From a virus, in IMG/VR virus record IMGVR_UViG_3300042520_001980, positions 1 to 64,000 of that record: DNA of 64,000 bases. One strand, 5' to 3'. The notes under the pieces are model-generated. The model was not told the DNA's origin and made no database searches. It saw nothing but the letters and a program-made list of their open reading frames with translations. This document shows, in pieces, positions 1-11,100 of this stretch (positions are counted from its first letter, which is position 1; every line of letters begins with the position of its first letter). The position numbers and the translations under genes were made by a program.

Positions 1-3000
1 ACCAGATTCTGGGCTTGCATATGTTCTGATAGACGCTGCCCCGACAGGAGTAGGTCTATTAAAATAGCGAGGAGTCCCAGATACGCTTAAAAATACCGTA
101 TTGGAGCCGAGATAGTATACGTAAGCTCCCGCGCTTGTAGTTATGCTCAAAGCGTTTTGAGGCTCTACAATCTGAAGCACTCTCGGGCCTATGTATATAT
201 TGTTTTGTAGCGAAGCTTCTCCTGCTCTAGTCAAGTAAGAGCTACCAAGTGGATTCGTTCCAGCTTCAATTAAGTCTATCCCTAATTGTTTGCCGTAGCC
301 TACGTAGCTATAAATGTTATTAAGGTTGAAGGCAGAGCTGTCCTCTACAGGAGTAGGATTAATATCAGGGCCTACGCTTGCCGACAAATTTTCGGTGCCA
401 GGATAATATTGCGTATACGAGTTAGAATCTAGAGACTCCGCCCAAGCTATTGGATTTCCCCACCCTACAAACAATCTATTGAGGCCTACCGAAATAGCAT
501 CTGCCGTTGCGTAGTCTACTCCGAGATACTCTCCAGTCGTAGTTGCAGTAGCGTAAGATATAAATCCTGTGACTTCGTCTACAACAGCCCTCCAAGCAGG
601 CGTACCAGAGAGCGCATCCCAGCCTATATAGAATTGCCTAGATATATTGTAAAATGGAGACGAAGTTAAAACTTGATACGGATCATAAGTATCTTTATTA
701 AACTCTACCGTAGTCCAATTTGTAGGACTTGTAGGGCTCGACTCTACTGTGACAGTAGCTGCAGAAACGTTCCAAACTATCCTATATTTGGTACCAGAGA
801 CGGTTACTGAAGCAGATGCGTATACTCCACTACCTGCAGCGGTCTCGTTAAGAACATAGGTCTCTCCGGTTGAGCTCCTAGCGAAATAGACATTAGGAAC
901 AGGTGGATCTGAATCCTCGATGGCCAGATAGCGCAAGCAAGGGAATATCGTAGTTCCACCGCTGTGCTTAAACGGTAATTTAATAGCGTATCTGTTAGTC
1001 AGCCTATTTAACTCTGCATGCTGGAACCATCTGGAAGGAACGTCGTCTTTGCGAATTCCTATTGCGTGATCCCAACCGCACTTTACACCCCAGAAGCGCA
1101 TTCTGTACTTGTGGACAGACGGATTGTAAGACGCTCCTTCGCAGACAGGAGGTGTGCATTGGCCCTGGGTGTTGTCCCCCCAGCAGGCGACAGTGTCCTC
1201 TATTTCGTCATCAACGACGGAGCCGACCGTTCCCGATACGTCTGTAGCAAAGCCGTTACGCACAGCTATGGAGAAGTTGCCTCCCGCAGCTATGCTCTTT
1301 GCCTGCAGTCCAGCTGGAACAGTAGCTTGCCCCAGGTGGTTTCTACCCCAGCAAACGATGGTGCCATCGTTCTTTATGGCTATGGTGTGATCGTCACCTG
1401 CGTCTATGCCAATAACTCCGGACAAGCCAACAGGGACGGTGCATTGGCCGTACGTATTGTTGCCCCAACACACCACGGTATTGTCGCTCTTTAGCAGCAC
1501 TGCATGGTTTTTTCCGCATGCTAGTATCTTTCCTGCATAAACGGTTTGTCCTGCAAGACCTTCAGTCCAAACTACGGTTGGAGTGGCTGCAGTTACTCCG
1601 ACGGGCACGCTGGCAATAGACGGAGAGTTGCCGTATTGCTCGATTACCTTGATGGGCGTGCTAGGAGATGCCGAGTTGTAGCGATCAACTATAGCCACGG
1701 AGAAGTTCTCTCCTATAGCCATATGCGATATGGGAGAAGTTGCCCCTGCCTGCCATACCGTAGATTGAGTGCAACCCCAGCTATGAAGCTGACCGTTGTC
1801 AAGGATTACGGCTATGTGACCAGAGTTAAAATCAAATTCCTTGACGTTACTGATATAGCCTTGAGTCAGGAACGAAGCGTCTACAGCAGCAGGTACGTCG
1901 AGCTGACCATAGGTATTGTAGCCCCACAGGAATAGCTTTCTGGAACTTGCTCCGCTGGATAGCAGGGCAATGATGCTTTCTCCTACCTTGACCTGAGAGA
2001 ACAGTCCGCCGTTAGTAATAAACTCCCTTACAGCTATAGGAAGTATTGGATTGGGATCGGTGCTGACCTCGAGACCGTTGTAGGCAGTAAGGACGCGACG
2101 GCAGCCTAGCGATCCATCTGACTTTATGAACAAATGCAGAGAGTTGGGATCAAAGGAAGAAACTTTGGAGGCCGGAATTGAGGCGGAGTCGTAGACCTCC
2201 AGGGCCGTATTAGGGGCTGCTTCGACATTGACCTTAAGTGCCGTATCAAATACGGTCGAAGGCCGAGATATGGCTACGGAGAATTCTCCAAGCAACAGGT
2301 TTCTGTCGTTGGCAAAAGACAAAAGGTTTTGATTGGATTCTCCCTGGTCTCCGCTGATGTCGACTACGGGCCGAGTAACTGCCAAGACCGCACGGGTAGT
2401 CAGACTTGGAGCGCTGTTGGGAGCTGTGTAAAAATCCTTCAACACACGGACTGTGTGAGTGTCGGCATAAGCTCCGCCGAGCAGGCACTGCTCGACAAAC
2501 CATCTATAGGAAGAATCTATGACTACTCTGGAGGGATTATTTACCGATATTCCCAGTACGGGAACGTCTACGTACACAAATGACTGCAGGCCGGAATCTG
2601 TATAAGGGGCGATCAGAAGCCGCAATACACAATCGGCATCTGGACTGTAGATGGAGCTGGGATCCAATGGGAAGCCGTTAGCCACAAGCTCTACGGTGAA
2701 CTCCAGAGGATTTGAGCTAGGCGGGCCACCAAGGAAGGACGCCGCCCCTACGATGGAAGTTCCTGGCACCGTAGACGGACGATAACGAGAGTACGAGTAT
2801 CTTGCTCCTTGCTTTATCGGCAGGAACGAGATCATCGAATCTGATCCGTGAATGTTGGCCGACGACGAAGTAGTTCCGTCCTGAGCCAGAACCGCTGCGT
2901 TTATCTGGAAGCTTTGACCGCCTTGAGAGTACAGCCCATATTCGCTAGGGCTCAGCAGTCTAAAGGCCGAGGAGCTATAGATTGGGGATAAGCCTTCGCT

Positions 3001-5109
3001 ATAGTTTCCAACCGTGGTTTCCACTCTTGCCTTAGCCAGCTTTCTGGAATTAGACTGAGGGTAGTAATAGTCAGACACCAGCGAAGATGGCTTGGAGATG
3101 CTGGCGCTTTGATTGTAGTTATGTCGTAGAAGCGCTGATCCAAAGAATAGAACTGGAGTCGTTGGAGCAGAATACGTTCCAGTTACCTCAGTTTGGGCAG
3201 AAGCAAGAGTGGTAGTTCCTCCGGCTCCCATAGATGCCACTGAAGACACATAGGATCTTGGCAGTGAGGAATAGGTAGCCACTCTGCTGACATTTGGCCC
3301 TACAGCCTGATTGCCAAATATTGCTCTTTGAGTCGAAGAGGTATCAAGTATGGAGGTACGCAACAACACCAGAGTGCTGTTGTAGTCTGGAGGGAAAGAG
3401 TACTGAGTAGGTAGGCCTATCTGCGTAGCCTTCAGGCGAAGTCCTACTGCCGTCGTAGAAGATCCAGTAGGAGTAAGTCTGATCAGCGTACTGCCGAATA
3501 TCGAATGAGAATACGGCACGGGAGAGCCGTCGTCATCGACAGGGCTGGCTGCAGATGTAGCAGTAGGCAGCGGATAACGAACATACTCCTGGACCTGATC
3601 TGGATAATCAACAGCGCCCAGCACTAACAAACTGGTATTCAAGCTGCTGATAGCGGAAGCGCATTGAACTACAGGTGCTGACAGAGAGATAGGCCCAGAT
3701 ATAGTTGCAGTAGTGCCAAGTTGGGCATTGGCTATAGCTGGCTTGATTGTCGGATAGCCAATAGCAAAAATACCATTAAGTCCAGCAATTCCTGAACTGG
3801 CAATAGGAATCAGTAGAGATTGCGTCTGTCCAAAATAAACAGTTTGCCCAAGCAAAGGCCTAGAGCTGCTTGGTTGATCTGAGATAGCTCGTACTATTGG
3901 CACATTGTTAGGAGCAATAATTCCAAATTTTGCAGTCCCAACACTTGTACTAGAAGCACAAACTATGTTAGATAGGGCAATACCGGTTTTAATAGCGGTA
4001 GAATTGGCGTCTAGTGTTCCGGCAACAATAGCCTTTAAAGCAAAATAACCCTTCAGGCTTGCGGAGGAAACTGTATTAGCCGATGTAACTACGTAGGTCT
4101 CAAGTAGTGCTGCCTTGCCGACAATAAATTTGCCAACAGGTATCTGGGATACGATTGAGTTACAATTAACTACGGTAGATCTAAGAGTAATATTAAGTAG
4201 TGATGCTTGCGTATTAAAGGCAGCAGTTGCAGAGCCGGCACAGGCCTTCTCAAATACCTGAGAGCTAAAACTTCCTTGGAGATTTTGTACTGCAGAAATA
4301 GTAAATGTCGATCCCGATACAGCTCTAAATATTGTAAGTAAAGAGCCTACCGGTAAAACAGCGCTAGCTGACGTTATATTGGGAGTCTTATCTACTATTA
4401 CACGCGACTCAAAATTAGCCTGAGATATCGCATTTACTAAGGAGCGACAAGTTATGTTAGCTATAAGGCTAGCAAAAAGATTTGCAGCACTTACTGCACC
4501 AGCAACCTGTATTGAAGGAGCTCCTAGTAAATTAAAAGCATTAAGTTCTAGGGCTGTGCCACCAGTAGAGGCAACCGCTGCTGCATCAGTTAGGTCTATT
4601 TGAAAGGCTAGCTTATTTGTGGGTATTGCAAATACTGTGCTACTACTGTTTAAAACAGTCCCATTCAGCTGCCCTCCTGTAATTAGATTAGCTGAGACAT
4701 CTAATGCTGCTGTGGAACTGCCGCTGCTTAGGCCCTTAGTAGCTAGAGTAAAACTACTTGCATTCCTTATAGTCGTATTAGAAATGCAAGAATTTACTAA
4801 AGATTTTAAACTAGTAATAACGTCTAAATTGTATTCAACAAATGGAGTAGGTCTAGTAATTTCAACCTTACTAATGCCTACTACTCCAACTCCTGTCGAT
4901 TTATTTAAGTATATATTTAGTACAGCAGATTGGACTTGTGCCTTAAAAACATTAGTCTCTGCAGAATAATTGAGTAGAAATGTACCCGTTAGATTCTTGG
5001 TGGCAGTTACTGTTGATACTGCTGCTACATCAATAAGATTAGTGTCTAGCGCTGGTTCACCAAGAGCCGCACTATTTACCGTGAGAGTAGCTAGATTACA
5101 AATAGGCAT
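1..5109 (-). CDS. Giant RCC1-repeat protein, partial (3' end beyond left edge)
   Basis: An uninterrupted frame runs from an ATG at 5109 to the left edge, at least 1,703 codons; I read the triplets from position 1 to about 1500 and again from the start codon and found no stop. The first 1,000 residues are Ser/Thr/Val/Ala-rich and look beta-structured. Residues of about 1060-1330 carry RCC1-like propeller repeats, for example LWGYNTYGQL, CWGNNTYGQC, CWGRNHLGQA and CWGDNTQGQC, each followed by a GxxH/FSxAI-type strand. The ATG lies 1 nt after the stop of the upstream giant gene, so the two are probably co-translated. A virion surface, fibre or baseplate role is inferred from size and pairing; no catalytic motif is visible. 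Confidence 0.85.
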   Translation of the reverse strand, partial: MPICNLATLTVNSAALGEPALDTNLIDVAAVSTVTATKNLTGTFLLNYSAETNVFKAQVQSAVLNIYLNKSTGVGVVGISKVEITRPTPFVEYNLDVITSLKSLVNSCISNTTIRNASSFTLATKGLSSGSSTAALDVSANLITGGQLNGTVLNSSSTVFAIPTNKLAFQIDLTDAAAVASTGGTALELNAFNLLGAPSIQVAGAVSAANLFASLIANITCRSLVNAISQANFESRVIVDKTPNITSASAVLPVGSLLTIFRAVSGSTFTISAVQNLQGSFSSQVFEKACAGSATAAFNTQASLLNITLRSTVVNCNSIVSQIPVGKFIVGKAALLETYVVTSANTVSSASLKGYFALKAIVAGTLDANSTAIKTGIALSNIVCASSTSVGTAKFGIIAPNNVPIVRAISDQPSSSRPLLGQTVYFGQTQSLLIPIASSGIAGLNGIFAIGYPTIKPAIANAQLGTTATISGPISLSAPVVQCASAISSLNTSLLVLGAVDYPDQVQEYVRYPLPTATSAASPVDDDGSPVPYSHSIFGSTLIRLTPTGSSTTAVGLRLKATQIGLPTQYSFPPDYNSTLVLLRTSILDTSSTQRAIFGNQAVGPNVSRVATYSSLPRSYVSSVASMGAGGTTTLASAQTEVTGTYSAPTTPVLFFGSALLRHNYNQSASISKPSSLVSDYYYPQSNSRKLAKARVETTVGNYSEGLSPIYSSSAFRLLSPSEYGLYSQGGQSFQINAAVLAQDGTTSSSANIHGSDSMISFLPIKQGARYSYSRYRPSTVPGTSIVGAASFLGGPPSSNPLEFTVELVANGFPLDPSSIYSPDADCVLRLLIAPYTDSGLQSFVYVDVPVLGISVNNPSRVVIDSSYRWFVEQCLLGGAYADTHTVRVLKDFYTAPNSAPSLTTRAVLAVTRPVVDISGDQGESNQNLLSFANDRNLLLGEFSVAISRPSTVFDTALKVNVEAAPNTALEVYDSASIPASKVSSFDPNSLHLFIKSDGSLGCRRVLTAYNGLEVSTDPNPILPIAVREFITNGGLFSQVKVGESIIALLSSGASSRKLFLWGYNTYGQLDVPAAVDASFLTQGYISNVKEFDFNSGHIAVILDNGQLHSWGCTQSTVWQAGATSPISHMAIGENFSVAIVDRYNSASPSTPIKVIEQYGNSPSIASVPVGVTAATPTVVWTEGLAGQTVYAGKILACGKNHAVLLKSDNTVVCWGNNTYGQCTVPVGLSGVIGIDAGDDHTIAIKNDGTIVCWGRNHLGQATVPAGLQAKSIAAGGNFSIAVRNGFATDVSGTVGSVVDDEIEDTVACWGDNTQGQCTPPVCEGASYNPSVHKYRMRFWGVKCGWDHAIGIRKDDVPSRWFQHAELNRLTNRYAIKLPFKHSGGTTIFPCLRYLAIEDSDPPVPNVYFARSSTGETYVLNETAAGSGVYASASVTVSGTKYRIVWNVSAATVTVESSPTSPTNWTTVEFNKDTYDPYQVLTSSPFYNISRQFYIGWDALSGTPAWRAVVDEVTGFISYATATTTGEYLGVDYATADAISVGLNRLFVGWGNPIAWAESLDSNSYTQYYPGTENLSASVGPDINPTPVEDSSAFNLNNIYSYVGYGKQLGIDLIEAGTNPLGSSYLTRAGEASLQNNIYIGPRVLQIVEPQNALSITTSAGAYVYYLGSNTVFLSVSGTPRYFNRPTPVGAASIRTYASPESG

Positions 5110-5110
5110 T

Positions 5111-8100
5111 TTAAGAACAGTTCGTTGAGTGTAGACTTACTCGAACATTCAAGTTTTTATTTGCGGACATTGAGCAATTTGCACCGCAAGCTATGGCAGG
5201 AGCCCTTAGGACTTTATTGTACAAGATAGCTGAGTTTGTTAAAAGCCCACCTCGAACATTGGTGTTTGTTACTGTTAAAGCTCTTCTAAAGTTAGCTTTA
5301 TCTGCAGGTATTGCGGTTGTAGTTAACGCTGAAGCAGCCCCTGCCACTAAGCTGTATTGACTTCCGGTGGATATAAACGCACCTGTTGGCAGCACCTGCA
5401 GACTGGGATTCAGCGTTCCTATCTGATCCTTAATACCTAAAAATGGTCTATGGGGAAGAGTGGTAAATACGCTAAAGAAGTTGGCAGTGACTCTCTCTTT
5501 GAGTATTGCTTTGCGCAATAGAGTAAAGTCAAAGGGGGTATAGTAATCCTCTAAAGTTTGAGCTGCAGCAGTTTCTCTGTTTCCGGCAGGGCCGTACTTC
5601 TTTGTACCACATATAAACTTGGAGTCAGCTAGAAAGCCGACAGGGTGTTTTCGACTTAATAATAATGAATCTATTTCGCATGGGCAGTTTAGTAGCCAGC
5701 GAGATTTAATATTAGGACCATTATAGACGTCGTCATATTCATTAAAAGCTGATATATCTGCTCCAAATGAAGGCCCTTGTCCTGGAAGTTCGTTCCATAC
5801 TCCGGACTTGTTTGGACCATATAGAACATATGGCAATTCTCCGTCGTCTACTTCCACCTCAAGCGTTATGTTTACACTGCAGTTTGCATAACTGCTAGCA
5901 CTAGTATAGTCTTTAATGTTAACATTTATTGTAGGCTCATTGAATGGAAGCACGACTTCAGGCGTAGTAGGGCTAGTTAAATTCCAAAAATTAGCAGTTA
6001 CTACATTGCTTGTATCTACGCTGACTGGGTAGTAGCAGCCTTGTTTGGATAGCGCAGGAACTGCAGCGGCAGTGTCTATAGGCCGTAGGAAATAAGGCGA
6101 AGTACCAGAATAGGCAGCAGTGACAGTGGGATTTATGCCCTGCTCATCGTATACGTCAACGGTGCCATACGTATAACCGACTGTCGGATGGAATCTATCA
6201 GAAAATCTATAAGTGGCAGCTGTGGTTGAAGCTTGTAGAAAAGAGTCTGCTGCTGCCGTATCTAGGTTTGCTTTAAGTTTGCTAAATACAGTCCAGGTGT
6301 TGTTCTTGTACGGTATCGTCACTTCCCAGGAGGACAGAGGCAGATTTACCGTGCCCGAGGACGTGACAACAGATATGCGCACGTCCAAGCCTCTAATTTG
6401 TTTTGAATAAGCAGAAGCAGGAATAGTAATAGGAATAGTTTGAGTGCTGTAGCCGGATCCAGAATCCAGAAGACTCAAAGCAACGTTACCACTACTGGCT
6501 TCGACTATACGAATGGGATTAGTGACAAGAGTGTAGGACTCGCCACAGTAGACTTTAGCGTCAGGGGCAAACAATCTCGGGACCAATGGCGCTATGGAGC
6601 CGTCTGTAAGAATGCGTTCGGCACCTGCCGTCTGGCCCTCACAGCCGTAGCCTACTATTCCCAGCTTGCATACTTTGCGCTGACCGAAGTGTATGTTGCC
6701 AACGGCATCTACCTTGAAGTGCGTATTAAACGCAGTAATATTAGCTAGATGAGCACCTGCGCTAATCTGGCTCCAGCTCGGACAGCTAGATCTGAATAGC
6801 ACCGCACTATGCATGCTGCCTGCTGCGTAGTCTATAACGTAATCAGTATACGTCTGTCGAGTGTAGCCAAGAGGAGAGTGGTATTCCAGCAAGGAGTTAA
6901 GAGACTCAAAGTTTACTGCCTCCTCTGCCGCAGTTGCACAACATCTAACAGCCAGGCTGGATTGTGCGGAAGAGCTTACAAATGGGCGAAAGGCTGCAGC
7001 CGGAATAGCCGCAACTTGGTTTCCGTTGAGTAGATCTCTAGCTCCTAGTGCAGGATTGGTAAAGGTACTAGGATACAGCTGAGGCTGGAATCCCAACAGA
7101 GATTGCATGGCCTCTACGGCATGGTGTCCAGGGGGTCCAAATATTGCACCAGACACTGTTCCACCAGTACTACCTATAGAGGTAGTTAGACTAGGAGGAG
7201 TGAAGCTTCTGTCGTAGGTGCTATTTACATTCCAGCGATAATGTCCGTAATAATTCTCCCAGGCATCAGTATTAACTGCCAATCCCTGCACCGATCCCCC
7301 TGCATAGGTTGCATCGTAGCGAGAGACTGCATGAGTATCGAGGAAGCCAAGACCAAATACGCTGTCTGTACCTGATCCAATGCCGTAAATGGTGGTACCT
7401 GGAGGCGCTAGAGATACCAGCGTGGTTCCGTATTCACGTCCATCTCCTGCTCCCCAGGAAATTAATGTCGGCCTAGAGTAGCGAGAACCTTCATTTGTAA
7501 TCAGCCCAGGGGCAACTAATGCCGTAGGAACAACACCAGTGAATAATTGTGTTCCAAGCTCGCTAACGATCTTAGGAGCTCTTGCAATAGTCCCCAAGCC
7601 TACTGCTACAGGCCAATCTCCATCGGTCACGGCCATTATGTGAGCCTTACCTACTTTAAAGCTCTGTAGTGGCACGCTGGGCAACAAAGACAGATCGATA
7701 GGAGCCTGGTAGTTGTCGCTAAACCAGCTACCCAGCCAAGCTACAGGCCTATTGTCCATATTAACAATGGCCACAGTGAGATTGGCGCTTGCCAATGCAG
7801 TAGTCGGCAGTATGTACTCTATGGTGCGATCTGTAGAGTCTCCACTAAGCCTACCCACTACTCCGTTAGCAATACGCTTTATTGGACCAAAGTGAAAGGA
7901 CCTTGTCTTCATTGGCATAGCCGTAGAGCCAGGCCATAAGTACTCTTGTCCTACTCCCGTAGTGTCTTGTCTATTTCTGCGTGCTACCAAATTTCCAGAA
8001 TAAGGACTGTTGGCTTCAAACCTTCCGTGAAGTTGATATGGCGCAAGTAAACTCGTTCTATATACGTCGTTGCCTGTAAAAAATACAGAGGCTTCATAGT

Positions 8101-11100
8101 CGTAAGTAGCGCCAGACCCGAGAGTCTCTGTACTCGTATCTGCAGGAGTTACCTTTTCTGGGCTTCTAGAAAACGTATTTAAGAACCCTATGTATACAGA
8201 GAAATCTCCGCAACAGGCCATATCTTTGACCTTAAAGCGGCTTATAGTTACCGGGCAGTCAGTAAAAAAGTTTGGACTTCCTTGTGTGGTAGCATTGTTG
8301 CCAACAACACCTACTGATGGCGAGGAGGCTATTGAACTATTTGGAGAAGGTGAGCCTACTAAATTCGATGTGCCGACATAAACTCCAAAATTAGTGCCAA
8401 TTGAACGATTTAGAATCTCAAAATATCTTGGAGTTGCAGTTGTTATCTGCGCGGTGGCCCCCATACCAGAAAGGGTACCTGCAGGATTGTTTGCCGGATC
8501 TGTATTGTAGCCGGTAGTTCCACCGCTTACTGGCTGATATCTACTGCCAAGTATTCCAGTACACCCAGTCCCCTGTGTTTGAAAGTACCGGGGGCTAAAT
8601 GCGCAACCCCAGGAAACTACTCTGCCGTGAAGGTATACCTTGTCGTCTATTAAAAATTGATCTGTTGTGGTGCCTCTTGATACGGAAAAAACTATTCCGT
8701 GTGTCGAGAAAGGCCCGCACACTACCTTTTTAAACTGTAGATCCTGAAAATACCTGGACTTATAAGGTGAGTTGACTGAACCCGAAAATCTGAATAATTG
8801 CGGAGCTGTTTCAACAATAGTATTAGTAGAAAGTGGAGCTCTGTACTGGCTTAAGCCCTGGCAAAAATGCGGATAAGTATCGGCGCCGTATAGAACGTCA
8901 TTGTTGGTGTAGCTGGTACCCCAAACTACAGCACTGCCTAAAGCAGGCACAAAGCCATTTTGAACAGAGGTCCTCTGGTTTGTGGCTCCACGACCTGCGC
9001 CTATGCACTGAATTTTAAGCTGTTGATCTATGATTGCGGTATGAAATGCACCTGCAGCGATCATGCCCTTCATTCTGGTTGCGCCAGTAGGTTCCGCTAC
9101 TGAAAATCCAGCCGCTGTCTTTTGACCTATGTTTACGGTGCCTCCAGTAGTCACCTGCTTAGATATAGTGGTAACGCTCGTATATACGGAAAACGTAGTA
9201 TAGCTTTCTGAGCTCTGAGAGCTAGTTCCCGGAGGATCTTTTGCGGGAGTAGCCAAGTGGGCAAAGCCAGTTGTAGCATCCCCAGAAGCGTACAGTAAAC
9301 TTTGACCAAAGTGAACTGACTTGTACTGTGCTGGCACAGCTGGAGGAATTACATCTCCGGCAGTTTGAACTCTACCGGTGGTGCTTACCCATGGTCCTCC
9401 TGCACCCCATACGTATACAACCCCTGCTTTAGATCTAGCCACCGTATGGAATGCTCCAGCGGAAACTTCCATAATAGGATCGGTGGCAGCAGTTGTTCTT
9501 ACAGTCCCTGTGCTGTCCAACAAGCTAATTTCGTCAGGCACTTCACATTGATAGTAAAGATTATTGCCCCAAGCGTACACCCAACCTTGATTAGTAACTA
9601 CGACAACATGGCCTGGTAGATTGGAATAATTGATATGGTTTCCGTATCGGCTAGACCACGAATGTGGATATCTGTAGCTATAGATATCTGTGTCGGCATC
9701 ATTGGTTGGGTTAAACCTTCTAGCCTGGAGTTCAGCTACTTCATCCGAGTACACACCGTGGTGTATATAGCTCCAACCGGACTGCGGTAATACTGGCGGC
9801 GAGTTAGATACCGCCACGTCTGAAATTGTTACGTTTACATCGCGCATTGGGTCAGGCAGTATCAACTGACCCCATCTATTGCTGCCCCAGACTACAACCT
9901 TTCCTCCAGTAACTATGGCGCCGTTGAAAGTACCTAGGGCCATAACGTGCCCTCCACCTCCATGTAAAATCTGATCGCTTACAAAGGCAGTTTTTACACT
10001 GGCGGTAGAGGTATTGTATAGCGATGACGAAGTAGTGGAAGTACGAGGGTCTACTCCCAGCAACATGTTAGAGGCAGGAATAAAGTCTGCACTCCTGGGA
10101 GGAGCATGCATTATCTTGTTTATGACCTGAGATTCGCCCGATTGTATTGTCGGATCTGCGTGGGCTGTGAACATAAACTCGAGATGCTTTGTGTCTTTAT
10201 TTAAAAACACATAGCCGTACTGCATTGCCTTTACGTCTTCGTATCGGCTGGATCTTAATCCCTGTGGATATGCTGCGCTCCAAAAAGCATTACTTGCCGT
10301 AACTACAGATTGGTCAGTCTTTACGCTAGTCCAGTTGCTATTAAAAAACAAAGACGGCTTACATGCCGCATTATCTTTAAGGGGGGAGCCATAGGCAAGA
10401 TACGAGTGAAAGAAATATGTCGGCCAGTCTGTACCGGGAGCTACATTGGCTGCGCTTCCAAACATACCTATGAAGGCCGTGTAGTTACCTTTAGTACCTA
10501 CAAAAGAAAACTCGCCATAGCTGTCCGTCTGAGTAGATAGAGCTGCAAACGATCTAACGTAATTAGGCGTTGTCTGAGTGCCAAATGCAGAAGCAGACAT
10601 AGCTCCGGTAGTGGCATTAAATCCACCTAAAGTTGGAGCGTTGGTAGAGGCCTGCAACATGGCCAAAGATCTTCTGTGTCTCTCAAGGTAGTTACCCCCA
10701 AACTCATCAAGATCAGATACCTGATTACCGACTATTGTCGGATACTTGACTACAACGGGTGTATAGTATGGGAGTTTGCTTGAACTAACATCAGCCAATA
10801 AGTACGCATAGCCGCTGCCTGCGCTTGGTATACTGATCCCAGAGGCGCTGAAACTTACAGGCACACTCCCAACTACAGAAGATGTCCAAAGGGCATTTAG
10901 GCGTTCGGACAGTTGCGCAGAACCAAAGTTATAAGTAAATCCGTCCTTTTTAAAAACGTAATTTAAAGGATCGTTTGGATTATTGGCAGTCCCGCCAATA
11001 TTGAGGGCAAACACAGGCGATACGTTTGAGGTCGAGAGCTCTGCAGGCAAGCCATTTAAAGAGATACTATTAAGAACAACGCCGTCTACATAATATGGTT

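Noticed and set aside
1018-1494. 158-aa plus-strand open frame at the left end
   Set aside because: It is in register with the minus-strand giant gene whose RCC1 repeats are unmistakable; the antisense is a shadow.
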